Made by a program: the position numbers and the translations under genes. A model generated the notes under the pieces. That model saw only the letters and a program-made list of their open reading frames with translations. It was not told the DNA's origin and did no database searches. From CAZLMG01 sp964560765 (GTDB lineage: Bacteria; Bdellovibrionota_B; Oligoflexia; Oligoflexales; CAZLMG01), in assembly GCA_964560765.1 (NCBI GenBank), contig CAZLMG010000040.1, positions 1 through 42,333 of the forward strand: DNA of 42,333 nucleotides, given 5' to 3'. Positions within the stretch are counted from its first letter, which is position 1. Each line of letters starts with the position of its first letter. This document shows positions 32,450-41,242 of the stretch, piece by piece.

Positions 32450-34243
32450 ATGTCTTCATTCGATGCAGATCACATCATTCCGCCAGGGGCTAGGATCAAG
32501 GTCATTGGAATTGGTGGTGGCGGCGGTAACGCAATTAACACCATGATTCGAGAGAACTTGGAGGGTGTTGAGTTCATCGCAGCTAACACAGATGTTCAAG
32601 CGCTACGCTTCTCTCTTGCTGCGACGAAAATTCAGCTAGGTCGGGAGTTGACCAAGGGCCTTGGCGCGGGCGCGGATCCCGATATTGGTCGGGATGCTGC
32701 TTTGGAAGATCGTCATGCAATTCAGGAAGCTATTTCTGGTGCTGACATGGTGTTCATCACCGCAGGAATGGGTGGAGGAACGGGTACTGGTGGTGCGTCG
32801 GTTGTAGCACAGATTGCGCGCGAGATGGGGGCACTCACCGTGGCTGTGGTCACACGACCATTTGGCTTTGAGGGGAAGCGTCGCCAGCGTCAGTCTGATA
32901 TCGGCGTTCAATTGTTACGTGAATCCGTTGATACCATCATCAGCATTCCAAATCAGCGACTGCTGCAGATCGCCAGCCCTGACTTGACCATGGTTGATGC
33001 ATTCAAAATGGCGGATAACGTTCTGCTGAATGCAGTTAAGGGCATCAGCGATATTATCAACGTTCCCGGGACTGTTAACGTCGATTTTGCTGACGTTAAG
33101 ACCATCATGTCTAGCATGGGCCTAGCGTTAATGGGCATTGGTCGCGCACGTGGTGAGTCAAGGGCTGTTGAGGCTGCGCGACAAGCCATTTCTAGCCCAC
33201 TTCTCGAGGACGTCGATATTGAAGGAGCAACTGGCATCCTGATTAACATTACGGCCGGATCCAACATTACACTTCTGGAAGTGAACGAGGCCTGCTCGAT
33301 TATTCAAGATGCGGCTCACGAGGACGCCAATATTATATTTGGCGCGGTGATCGATGAACACGTGGGAGACGAGATTCGCGTCACCGTCATTGCGACCGGC
33401 TTTCCCGCAGAGACTGAGGGCGACATCGTGATTCCAAACCAACGCTCGGGCTATCATGGTCGATCCAATCGGGGCCCATCGCCTGTTCGACCAAGAACCA
33501 TGAGCACCCGAGTTACGACCGAGATGCGCAGCCCAGAGTCTCGGCATTCTGCCTTTCCTGAAGCATCTCGTCAGGAGCAAGTCCAGTCTTCGCGCGCCTC
33601 ATCTCCTGATTGGGGCTTCGGCCGTTCATCTGTTGAGGCCAAGCCAAAAGTCGAGGAGCGAATGCCTGAGATGGTAGCCGAGCCCGTGTTTGAAGCTCAC
33701 GACCTGGCAAAATGGACTATGGGAGAGTTTCCCAAAGCAGATCATGCCAGCGCAGTGGCTGATGCCCCTGCCCCCCCCGTGGCAACGACCATAGCACCGC
33801 GAGTCACCATCACAGAAGCATTTGAAGTGCCCTTGCTGGCAGAAAAGGCTGTCGAGCCACAGTTTACTGCAGCAGAACACCTGGGTTTTGTCGCGATTCA
33901 TTCGAGCCTTAGCCCTGAGTTGGGCCTTTCAGAGCCCGCCGATGATGGCGCTGGTGATTGCACGGCCCCCTCTTCCGAGGCGATCATGCAAGATCGGGCC
34001 GGAGCAACCGTTGCCGGGTCACCGCTTATCGCCGACGAAGATGACGAGCTTCCTCTGGAAAGACTCTTCGAGACTTCAGAAGATTTGGCGGCTTCCGTAG
34101 AAGGCAATATGATTGATGAGGCTTTGGCGATCGCTGGTCGTTTGCAGTCAGACACGGGTGAGTTTTTGGCGGACAGCGACGAAGACGAATTGGATATTCC
34201 GGCCTTTCTGCGCCGAAACATTAAGGACATTGGACTAGACTAG
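32450..34243 (+). CDS. ftsZ: Cell division GTPase FtsZ with long C-terminal linker
   Basis: Tubulin-like Z-ring protein. The GTPase core (about residues 12-320) has IGGGGGNAIN (21-30), the tubulin signature GGGTGTG (108-114) and the T7-loop NVDFAD (210-215) that completes the neighbour's active site. At 597 residues it is much longer than the usual 350-400; the extra is a hydrophilic Pro/Ala/Glu-rich linker of about 260 residues. It ends in the conserved peptide LDIPAFLRRN, which binds FtsA and other partners, plus a short KDIGLD tail. AGGAG lies upstream of the ATG. A run of eight C (33771-33778) lies in the linker. It is followed by a strong terminator. Confidence 0.97.
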   Translation: MSSFDADHIIPPGARIKVIGIGGGGGNAINTMIRENLEGVEFIAANTDVQALRFSLAATKIQLGRELTKGLGAGADPDIGRDAALEDRHAIQEAISGADMVFITAGMGGGTGTGGASVVAQIAREMGALTVAVVTRPFGFEGKRRQRQSDIGVQLLRESVDTIISIPNQRLLQIASPDLTMVDAFKMADNVLLNAVKGISDIINVPGTVNVDFADVKTIMSSMGLALMGIGRARGESRAVEAARQAISSPLLEDVDIEGATGILINITAGSNITLLEVNEACSIIQDAAHEDANIIFGAVIDEHVGDEIRVTVIATGFPAETEGDIVIPNQRSGYHGRSNRGPSPVRPRTMSTRVTTEMRSPESRHSAFPEASRQEQVQSSRASSPDWGFGRSSVEAKPKVEERMPEMVAEPVFEAHDLAKWTMGEFPKADHASAVADAPAPPVATTIAPRVTITEAFEVPLLAEKAVEPQFTAAEHLGFVAIHSSLSPELGLSEPADDGAGDCTAPSSEAIMQDRAGATVAGSPLIADEDDELPLERLFETSEDLAASVEGNMIDEALAIAGRLQSDTGEFLADSDEDELDIPAFLRRNIKDIGLD

Positions 34244-34267
34244 TATTTTGGCGTGATTTGAATGCTA

Positions 34268-34291
34268 GGGCCCGATTTTCGGGCCCTTTTT
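34268..34291 (+). terminator. Rho-independent terminator of the dcw cluster
   Basis: GGGCCCGA (34268-34275), loop TTT, TCGGGCCC (34279-34286), then TTTTTATTT. It is an eight-bp GC-rich stem with a T-tract, 25 bp after the ftsZ stop. The T-tract overlaps the stop codon of the convergent SDR gene. Confidence 0.95.
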
Positions 34292-35273
34292 ATTTAATAA
34301 CTTCGCGTAAAGAATGTAATTTCTTCGGAACCACCTGCTTTAGAGGATTCTCTATCGCGATGGAGGCATTCACTTGATTACCCATAGACAGAAAGTGAGA
34401 GATACGTGGTAGGTCCTGTCGCGACTTCGTTGACTCGCGCTCAAGGATTGGAATGAGCGATCGCCCAACCAAGCCGCGCAGCGCCAATTTTGCGCCCTTC
34501 GTATAGCGTTGCTTAACAAGTTTGAACAATTCATCAATCTTGTACGCCTCGCCTCCCATGAGCTCGATGACTCCGCTTGCCTCTTCTTGAGGAAGGTTCA
34601 CACAGTTCACGATCGTCTCGACCATATCGTCAATCAACACCGGTGATACAGACTCATCGGCATTCGGTACAGGATAGACCCCAGGAAATTTCATCATATT
34701 GACGATCGAGCGAATGAATCGATCATGTGCCCCCGAACCACCGCAACAGATTCCCGGTCGGATGATAATCTTTTGTGGAACTCTTGAATTCAATACGGCT
34801 AATTCCGCTAAGTACTTCTCTTGAAGAAACGGAGACTTGGCCTTTCTACTGGCGCCAAGGGCGCTGACAAACACTATTTTCAAAGTGCCGGCCCGCTCCA
34901 TAGCTTCGATGAGGTGATTTAATGCGGATAAGTTTTTAGTTTGATTTGCTGGGGCTGGATAATGGGCGTTGAGAGGCATCGAGGGCCCGGTAAGTCCGCC
35001 TTCCCAAGCCAAGTGTACGACCGCAGTAATTCCTCGCAGAGGTGCCGCCAAGAGCTCCACTGAGCTCATGTCTGAACAAACCGGGTATACGTTGGCCATC
35101 GGCTCCGGTAGGCGATGATGATACATTGAAACCACCGTACTATCCTGAGCTGAAAGCGCCTTCACCAAATGGCGACCGATAAAGCCAGATCCGCCGGTTA
35201 CCAGAGTCGCCATTCCCCTCTCGTCACATCGATTTAGGGTTTCGCCCCGTTGTGCCTTCCCTTGATCTGGCAT
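34290..35273 (-). CDS. Atypical short-chain dehydrogenase/reductase (NAD(P)-binding, NDUFA9/epimerase-like)
   Basis: Extended or atypical SDR fold of 327 residues. The nucleotide-binding motif TGGSGFIGRHL is near the N-terminus, AVVHLAWEGG follows, and the VFVSALGASRKAKSPF stretch resembles NDUFA9-type SDRs. The catalytic YxxxK position reads FLQEK, so the tyrosine is Phe and oxidoreductase or epimerase activity is doubtful. ATG 35273 has AGGAG nine nt upstream and adds 20 residues before the fold; ATG 35213 begins at the usual residue but its purine run abuts the codon. It lies 17 bp downstream of a GT4 gene, probably in one operon. The substrate is unknown; surface-glycan modification is a guess from context. 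Confidence 0.75.
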   Translation of the reverse strand: MPDQGKAQRGETLNRCDERGMATLVTGGSGFIGRHLVKALSAQDSTVVSMYHHRLPEPMANVYPVCSDMSSVELLAAPLRGITAVVHLAWEGGLTGPSMPLNAHYPAPANQTKNLSALNHLIEAMERAGTLKIVFVSALGASRKAKSPFLQEKYLAELAVLNSRVPQKIIIRPGICCGGSGAHDRFIRSIVNMMKFPGVYPVPNADESVSPVLIDDMVETIVNCVNLPQEEASGVIELMGGEAYKIDELFKLVKQRYTKGAKLALRGLVGRSLIPILERESTKSRQDLPRISHFLSMGNQVNASIAIENPLKQVVPKKLHSLREVIK

Positions 35274-35290
35274 TTTTTGTGACTCCTGAT

Positions 35291-36379
35291 CTAAGCAATA
35301 AGGTCCCGATACACACCAAAGACCTGCTGGGCAGTTTCGCTCCATAAGGGCAGTTTAGCATACTGCGACCTGATTTCGGCGCTCCTGTTTGCGTCAGTGG
35401 TCCAAGAGGAGGTTTCAGCAACAGCCGCGACCCATTGATCGGGGCTAGCATGAGTTGCCATCCCAATTCCCGCGTCACCGACTACCTCGTCCATTGCGGA
35501 TCCTCTTTGATAGACAATACCCAGGCCGTGCTGCATGGCCTCAACCGCAGGTAAGCAAAACCCCTCATATAGGCTGGTTTGTACATAGCAGGAACACTCT
35601 TGCATCAGCTTGCCAAGCTGATGCGCGGAAAGCCCGACATGAATAATCATCCCTGCCTGCGCCTCGAGGCTGAGCTGGTGAGCACCACGTACATCTGTAA
35701 CAATGTGGAATTGAAAATCGCGTCGCAGCTTCCAAAAGATCGTCGCAAATAGCGACAGACGTTTGTAGCTTTCTCCACGTGCAACCATGAGAATTCTCGG
35801 CGTACCCATTCTGTACTTAGAATCTTGGCTGGGCGCATCGGCCGAGGTGAATCTCTCCGTCCCATCCCGCCCGTTGTAGATGACTTGGACTTTGCCAATT
35901 GCTGAAGGAAAGAGTTGGCAAACTTGCCGCTTGCTCCACTCCGATACGCAAATGATCTTATCTGACGCGTCTATGGCGCGCGGCATAGCCAATCGCATGC
36001 GCATCTGCGCTCCCAGACTCAGGCCAGAGTCCGGCAAAAGGGGAATTGTGTCATGAATTGTTAAAACCTTGCGCCAATGCCTCGATGATTTGGTAAAGGG
36101 CACATTGAAGTTACTTAGGCCATGAAAGATCTTGGGTTGCGGCGAAGTAATGCCTGGTTCTGGCAATTGCGGAAGGCTTGCAATACCAAAGTTGGCAGCG
36201 ATTCGCTCGATCCAAGTGGAAATTGGCAGCCTCTCGCCGTTCCAACGTGAAAGTTGGTGCTCTGAGCCACAGACGATGAGCTGCACATCCTGCGGCAGAT
36301 TCTTGGACAATAGCAGAGCATAGCGGAAAATACCGCTGTACGGGTTGCTAAGACCGAATCCATGCCAAATGACCTGCAA
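35291..36379 (-). CDS. Family 4 glycosyltransferase
   Basis: GT-B fold glycosyltransferase of 362 residues. The N-terminal acceptor domain starts VIWHGFGLSNPYSGIFRY. The C-terminal donor-binding domain has LMVARGESYKRLSLF, then YEGFCLPAVEAMQHGLGIV with the E-x7-E motif of GT4. The start is TTG 36379 with AAGGAG 11 nt upstream; no ATG precedes the conserved N-terminus. It begins 28 bp beyond the atp terminator, with the SDR gene immediately downstream. Likely role: adding a sugar to a surface polysaccharide or glycolipid; donor and acceptor cannot be read from the sequence. Confidence 0.85.
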   Translation of the reverse strand: MQVIWHGFGLSNPYSGIFRYALLLSKNLPQDVQLIVCGSEHQLSRWNGERLPISTWIERIAANFGIASLPQLPEPGITSPQPKIFHGLSNFNVPFTKSSRHWRKVLTIHDTIPLLPDSGLSLGAQMRMRLAMPRAIDASDKIICVSEWSKRQVCQLFPSAIGKVQVIYNGRDGTERFTSADAPSQDSKYRMGTPRILMVARGESYKRLSLFATIFWKLRRDFQFHIVTDVRGAHQLSLEAQAGMIIHVGLSAHQLGKLMQECSCYVQTSLYEGFCLPAVEAMQHGLGIVYQRGSAMDEVVGDAGIGMATHASPDQWVAAVAETSSWTTDANRSAEIRSQYAKLPLWSETAQQVFGVYRDLIA

Positions 36380-36390
36380 AGCGATAACGA

Positions 36391-36396
36391 CTCCTT
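36391..36396 (-). promoter_or_regulatory. Ribosome binding site for the TTG start of the glycosyltransferase
   Basis: AAGGAG on the minus strand, 11 nt before TTG 36379. The conserved family N-terminus begins directly after this codon, so the TTG start has independent support. Confidence 0.55.
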
Positions 36397-36407
36397 AAGG
36401 GTGCTCG

Positions 36408-36451
36408 AAAAAAAGAAACGGCCCAACCTCAGCCTACGCCGAAGTGAGCCG
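36408..36451 (-). terminator. Rho-independent terminator of the atp operon
   Basis: On the minus strand, CGGCTCA (36451-36445) pairs with TGGGCCG (36425-36419, one G-U). An inner stem CTTCGGC/GGCTGAG-G is closed by a four-nt loop and there is one bulged T, giving about 14 bp in total. TTTCTTTTTTT (36418-36408) follows. It lies 23 bp after the atpC stop. Confidence 0.9.
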
Positions 36452-36473
36452 CATGGCACTATACTGTACGAGC

Positions 36474-36893
36474 CTAAATGCGCTTTTGAATCTTCTCGAG
36501 GTAGGCAAGGCGCTCGGATGCTCGTTTCATCGACATCAGGGCCCGGCCTAAATCAATTCTTGGGTCGCGTCCGACCAAACGCTCATCAGCTCGCTTTGCC
36601 GCCTCGGCAGCACGCTGGCGATCGATCTCAGACGGCGACTCGATGGTGTCAACTAGTACCGTCACGGCATTAGCTTGGACATCAACATAGCCGCCGGACA
36701 TGAAATACGTGAGCGTATCCCCTTCCCGCTTCTTGATCCTGAGCTCACCAATATCCAGTGCGGCAATCATTGCTGCGTGGTCAGGCAAAATCTCCATATA
36801 GCCACAGGTGCCGGGCAACATAACTGACGTCGCTACCACATTCGCCACGGGCCGATTCGGACTCAAGACTTTTACTTTGAATTCGCTACCCAT
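36474..36893 (-). CDS. atpC: ATP synthase F1 epsilon subunit
   Basis: Central-stalk and regulatory subunit of 139 residues. The beta-sandwich begins FKVKVLSPNRPVANVVATSV, with ILPDHAAMIAALDIGEL characteristic of epsilon, followed by a C-terminal helical hairpin (EIDRQRAAEAAKRADERL and on). The start is ATG 36893, 12 nt after the atpD stop, with AGGA ten nt upstream; a TTG three codons earlier is less likely. It is the last gene of the atp operon before a strong terminator. Confidence 0.95.
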   Translation of the reverse strand: MGSEFKVKVLSPNRPVANVVATSVMLPGTCGYMEILPDHAAMIAALDIGELRIKKREGDTLTYFMSGGYVDVQANAVTVLVDTIESPSEIDRQRAAEAAKRADERLVGRDPRIDLGRALMSMKRASERLAYLEKIQKRI

Positions 36894-36905
36894 TAGTTTC
36901 AAATC

Positions 36906-38309
36906 CTAGCGAAACTTCTTCGCGTTTTCATAAACTTCGTCAATGGTTCCGGCATACAAGAAAGCCTGCTCTGGAACGTCATCCAACTTACCTTCGCAGA
37001 TTTGTTTGAATGCGCTCACGGTATCAGCCAACTTCACGTACTTTCCTGCTGCTCCGGTAAACTGCTCGGCCACATGGAAAGGCTGACTGAAGAATCTCTG
37101 TATCTTCCGTGCTCGCGCTACCGTTAGCTTGTCTTCCTCGCTCAATTCATCCATGCCGAGAATAGCGATAATGTCGAGAAGCTCTTTGTAACGCTGCAAG
37201 ATCGTCTGTACGCGTCGCGCAATGCCGTAATGCTCTTCGCCGACAATGCTTGGGTCCAGTACGCGGGAGCTACTTGCTAAGGGATCTACTGCTGGGTAAA
37301 TACCCAATTCAGCAATCTGACGCGAAAGAACGGTAGAAGCATCCAAGTGGGCAAAGGTCGTCGCCGGCGCAGGGTCCGTGTAGTCATCCGCCGGTACGTA
37401 TACGGCTTGAACGGATGTAATCGATCCATCCTTTGTCGTAGTGATTCGCTCCTGCAATTCGCCCATTTCCGACGCCAGCGTCGGCTGATAACCCACCGCT
37501 GAGGGAATACGGCCGAGGAGTGCTGATACTTCCGAGCCTGCTTGAGTAAAACGGAAGATATTGTCAATGAACAACAGTACGTCTTGTTTCTCTTCGTCAC
37601 GGAAGTATTCCGCAACCGATAACGCCGACAAAGCTACACGTGCACGAGCTCCTGGCGGCTCATTCATCTGACCATAAATAAGGGCAGTCTTATCAATAAC
37701 GCCAGAGTCCTTCATCTCATGGTACAGATCGTTACCTTCACGAGTTCGCTCGCCGACGCCGCCAAAAACTGAGAATCCACCATGTTGTTTGGCGATGTTG
37801 TTAATCAACTCCATGATCAATACCGTTTTGCCTACTCCGGCGCCGCCAAACAGTCCGATCTTTCCGCCACGGACATACGGAGCCATCAAATCGACGACTT
37901 TAATACCGGTTTCGAAGACCTCTGTTTGAGTCGACAAATTGGTAAATTTGGGAGCCGCGCGATGGATGGGATATCGCTTTTTTGCGTTTACCGGACCTGC
38001 TTCATCCACTGGGTCACCGACAACGTTCAGAATTCGGCCAAGAACTTCCCGCCCAACTGGTACCGTGATTTGTTCGCCGGTGTCCCGAACAGGCTGCCCG
38101 CGAACCAGTCCATCCGTACCATCCATGGCAATCGTACGAACAACATTCTCTCCAAGATGCTGCGCAACTTCGAGTGTCAAATTGTCCTTAATTTCGTTGA
38201 TCGCCTTGTTTGTCGCCTTCAAAGCGTTATAGATCGCTGGAAGATGACCTTCGGGAAACTCAACGTCCACGACCGGACCTAGCACCTGTACAATTTTACC
38301 TTCTTGCAT
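36906..38309 (-). CDS. atpD: ATP synthase F1 beta subunit
   Basis: Catalytic nucleotide-binding subunit of 467 residues. The Walker A GGAGVGKT is at about 155-162, GERTREGNDLYHEM carries the catalytic glutamate, and GMDELSEEDKLTV is the DELSEED lever. The start MQEGKIVQVLGPVVDVEF is the family's usual one and has GAGGGAG five nt upstream of ATG 38309; the frame extends 17 codons further upstream without homology. It sits between atpG and atpC. Confidence 0.98.
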   Translation of the reverse strand: MQEGKIVQVLGPVVDVEFPEGHLPAIYNALKATNKAINEIKDNLTLEVAQHLGENVVRTIAMDGTDGLVRGQPVRDTGEQITVPVGREVLGRILNVVGDPVDEAGPVNAKKRYPIHRAAPKFTNLSTQTEVFETGIKVVDLMAPYVRGGKIGLFGGAGVGKTVLIMELINNIAKQHGGFSVFGGVGERTREGNDLYHEMKDSGVIDKTALIYGQMNEPPGARARVALSALSVAEYFRDEEKQDVLLFIDNIFRFTQAGSEVSALLGRIPSAVGYQPTLASEMGELQERITTTKDGSITSVQAVYVPADDYTDPAPATTFAHLDASTVLSRQIAELGIYPAVDPLASSSRVLDPSIVGEEHYGIARRVQTILQRYKELLDIIAILGMDELSEEDKLTVARARKIQRFFSQPFHVAEQFTGAAGKYVKLADTVSAFKQICEGKLDDVPEQAFLYAGTIDEVYENAKKFR

Positions 38310-38328
38310 CGTAACTCCCTCAGTAATT

Positions 38329-39189
38329 CTATAGGGCTTCTGCGCCACTTGTAATTTCAATCAGTTCTTTCGTAATCGCTGCTTGCCGCGCCCGGTTGTA
38401 CTGGAGGGTCAGTTTGCGCTTCACTTCTTTGGCGTTACGCGTTGCTGAATCCATCGCCGTCATTCGCGCACCGTGTTCGGATGCATAGCCCTCAAAGAGG
38501 GCTTGCATCAAGTTAATGAGTACACGCCGCTCAAGTAGCTTGGCATATAATTCCTCGGAATTCGGCTCGATGATGACATCCGTCGCGCTAGCGCCTTCTT
38601 CTCTCGTCTGATGTACAAGAGGAAGCAGCTGATTTACGGTTGGTTTCTGCGTGAGGGCGGATTGGAACTCCGCAAAAGCCACATAGACCGCTTCGTACGT
38701 TTCCTTCTGGAATTCACTGATCAACTCTTGACCCAAGGCACTCGCTACCTGGAAATTGGGCCTATCGAGTACCTTTTCTCTTCGATTAATCACCGATTCG
38801 TCTCTTGAGTTGCCAAAGGATACGGCGCGCCTTCCCCAGCAAGCTAAGTCAACAACTACGCCAGCTTCCCGTTTTTCTTCTAGGAATTTGGAGACGCGCT
38901 TGAATAACGCGCTATTGAGACCGCCGCAAAGTCCGCGATCGGTTGCCACGATGACGAGAAGTGCGCGCTTTTCCTCTGATCGTCGCAAAAGCGGCGACTC
39001 GCTGATGTTTGACGCCGAAAGCAAACGAGTCACCATTTGATCGAAGGCCTGACTATAAGGCCGCGCCGCCGTGACTGCGTGGGATGCCCGAGCAAATTTT
39101 GCCGCGGACACTAACTTCATCGCGTTGGTAATCTTTGCCGTATTGCTAACGCTATGAATTCGGTTTTTAATGTCCTTTAGGCTTGGCAT
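38329..39189 (-). CDS. atpG: ATP synthase F1 gamma subunit
   Basis: Rotating central shaft, 286 residues. The N-terminal helix MPSLKDIKNRIHSVSNTAKI, then TNAMKLVSAAKFARA, the internal TDRGLCGGLN and the C-terminal helix MDSATRNAKEVKRKLTLQYN, followed by RQAAITKELIEITSGAEAL, are all classical. The ATG shares one base with the atpA stop (TAATG), so it is translationally coupled. Confidence 0.97.
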   Translation of the reverse strand: MPSLKDIKNRIHSVSNTAKITNAMKLVSAAKFARASHAVTAARPYSQAFDQMVTRLLSASNISESPLLRRSEEKRALLVIVATDRGLCGGLNSALFKRVSKFLEEKREAGVVVDLACWGRRAVSFGNSRDESVINRREKVLDRPNFQVASALGQELISEFQKETYEAVYVAFAEFQSALTQKPTVNQLLPLVHQTREEGASATDVIIEPNSEELYAKLLERRVLINLMQALFEGYASEHGARMTAMDSATRNAKEVKRKLTLQYNRARQAAITKELIEITSGAEAL

Positions 39190-40694
39190 TAATTGAAACC
39201 CTTGTTGTAGTTTTCAAGAGCCTTTTTCATTTCGTCTTCGACCGCTTCTATCTTTGCACGATTCTCGATCTTCTCCAGCATGGCTTGGTGGTTCGCATGC
39301 ATGTAAGTGACGAGGCCGCGTTCCCATTCAAGCAGCTTTTTTGGTTCGATTTTGTCCAAGAATCCGCGGGTACCGGCGTAGATAGCCGCGACCTGAATGC
39401 CAACGTGTCGTGGCTCGTATTGATTTTGCTTTAGTAGCTCAACCAATCGCTCTCCTCGCGATAGTGTTCTTTGCGTTGCTTCGTCCAGATCGGATCCAAA
39501 TTGAGCAAAGGCCGCGAGCTCGCGGAACTGAGCCAGTTCAAGACGCAATTTTCCAGCAACAGACTTCATCGCTGGCACCTGCGCTGCACCCCCCACTCGG
39601 GATACAGACAAACCAGCGTTCACCGCTGGCCGAACGCCTGAGAAGAACAGGTCCGACTCAAGGAAGATCTGGCCATCAGTAATCGAGATCACGTTCGTTG
39701 GGATGTATGCAGAGATGTCGCCCGCCTGCGTCTCAATGACCGGAAATGCGGTCATAGATCCAGCCCCTAACTCATCGTTCAGCTTGCAAGCCCGCTCCAA
39801 AAGACGGCTATGTAGATAGAACACGTCTCCGGGGTAAGCTTCGCGTCCAGGAGGTCGGCGCAATAGGAGCGAGAGTTCGCGATAAGCAGCTGCTTGCTTA
39901 CTCAAGTCATCGTAGAAAATGACGACATGCCGACCGCTATCGCGGAAAAACTCTCCCATGCGGCATCCCGAGTATGGGGCCAGGAACTGCATCGGCGCCG
40001 GATCAATTGCGGTTGCGGCAACGACAATGGTGTATTCCATTGCGCCCGCCTTCTTCAGACGGTCAACAACTTGCGCTACAGTCGATGCTTTTTGCCCGAT
40101 TGCCACGTAGATGCAAACAACGCCTTTTCCCTTTTGATTGATGATGGTGTCGATGCATATTGCTGTCTTGCCGGTTTGGCGGTCGCCGATGATGAGCTCC
40201 CGCTGGCCACGCCCAATTGGGGTCATGGCGTCTATTGCCTTTAGACCCGTTTGTAGCGGCTCATGCACCGATTTTCGCGCGATAATTCCAGGCGCTTTTA
40301 CTTCAACCGTTCCGATCTTGGCGTCTTTGATTGGTCCTTGACCGTCAATTGGAGTTCCCATAGCGTCAACAACGCGGCCTACTAGACCTTCGCCGACTGG
40401 AACGGAGTTGATGTCACGAGTGCGCCGTACGCCGCTACCTTCACTAATGGTCGTTGTGTCACCAAATATCGCGACCCCTACGTTATCTTCTTCAAGGTTC
40501 AAAACGACGCCACGCACTCCCCCATCAAACTCAACGAGCTCGCCCGCCATGACACCTTCTAGGCCATATATACGGGCGATACCGTCTCCGACGGTCAGAA
40601 CTGTGCCCGTTTCCTCTAACTCGACTTTTTTGTCAAAGTTCTTGATTCGGTCACTAATGATCCTGCTGACTTCTTCGACTCGAATTTTTTCCAT
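39189..40694 (-). CDS. atpA: ATP synthase F1 alpha subunit
   Basis: Non-catalytic nucleotide-binding subunit, 501 residues. The Walker A GDRQTGKT lies at 170-177, after the N-terminal crown (VLTVGDGIARIYGLEGVMAG). VIFYDDLSKQAAAYRE (Walker B) and the arginine finger region ISVSRVGGAAQ-type sequence (SVSRVGGAAQVPAMKSVAG) are intact. AAGGGGAAA precedes the ATG. It is preceded by atpH (14-nt gap) and overlaps atpG by one base. Confidence 0.98.
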   Translation of the reverse strand: MEKIRVEEVSRIISDRIKNFDKKVELEETGTVLTVGDGIARIYGLEGVMAGELVEFDGGVRGVVLNLEEDNVGVAIFGDTTTISEGSGVRRTRDINSVPVGEGLVGRVVDAMGTPIDGQGPIKDAKIGTVEVKAPGIIARKSVHEPLQTGLKAIDAMTPIGRGQRELIIGDRQTGKTAICIDTIINQKGKGVVCIYVAIGQKASTVAQVVDRLKKAGAMEYTIVVAATAIDPAPMQFLAPYSGCRMGEFFRDSGRHVVIFYDDLSKQAAAYRELSLLLRRPPGREAYPGDVFYLHSRLLERACKLNDELGAGSMTAFPVIETQAGDISAYIPTNVISITDGQIFLESDLFFSGVRPAVNAGLSVSRVGGAAQVPAMKSVAGKLRLELAQFRELAAFAQFGSDLDEATQRTLSRGERLVELLKQNQYEPRHVGIQVAAIYAGTRGFLDKIEPKKLLEWERGLVTYMHANHQAMLEKIENRAKIEAVEDEMKKALENYNKGFN

Positions 40695-40708
40695 ATCCGC
40701 GTTTCCCC

Positions 40709-41242
40709 TTAGGACATTGCCACGTGAGCTAATTTGTCGATTTTTGTTTTCAGGCTATAGTCAAGCTTGCTGTTCCCCACCCTTACAACGAACCCGCCAA
40801 GAATTGATGGATCTATTCTTTGGCTTAACAGAACCTTCTGACCGAAGCGTTTTGACAGCTTCTCGGCAATACTTGTCATGTCGGCTTCTGACATTGACGC
40901 CGCAATAACAATCTCTCCCTTGACCACACCCATGGATTGATCGATCAGTTTACGGAATTCGGCTGCGACTTGGAGAATGGAACTCGTTCGCCCCGCGTCC
41001 ACCAACTCCGCTATGAACGAGTTCATCGTAGGATCTGCGTCAAACCGGCCTAGGGCATAGGCGAAGACATCTTTTTTTAACTTCTTTGGAAAGACCGGCC
41101 CTGAAAGCACCTTGGCGATTTCGGCGTCATCAAACAAGCCCGCCAGTGCCTCTAGCACTTCGAGGTATTTGGCGCGGTTATTGGTGTCAGTGACTTGGAA
41201 AATAGCACGAGCATATCGTGATGCGATGCGACTGTGCTTCAT
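40709..41242 (-). CDS. atpH: ATP synthase F1 delta subunit
   Basis: Peripheral-stalk subunit joining b/b' to the alpha/beta head, 177 residues. The N-terminal helical domain begins HSRIASRYARAIFQV, and the C-terminal signature region contains LSQRIDPSILGGFVVRVGN, typical of delta/OSCP. ATG 41242 overlaps the atpF stop as ATGA. Confidence 0.95.
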   Translation of the reverse strand: MKHSRIASRYARAIFQVTDTNNRAKYLEVLEALAGLFDDAEIAKVLSGPVFPKKLKKDVFAYALGRFDADPTMNSFIAELVDAGRTSSILQVAAEFRKLIDQSMGVVKGEIVIAASMSEADMTSIAEKLSKRFGQKVLLSQRIDPSILGGFVVRVGNSKLDYSLKTKIDKLAHVAMS

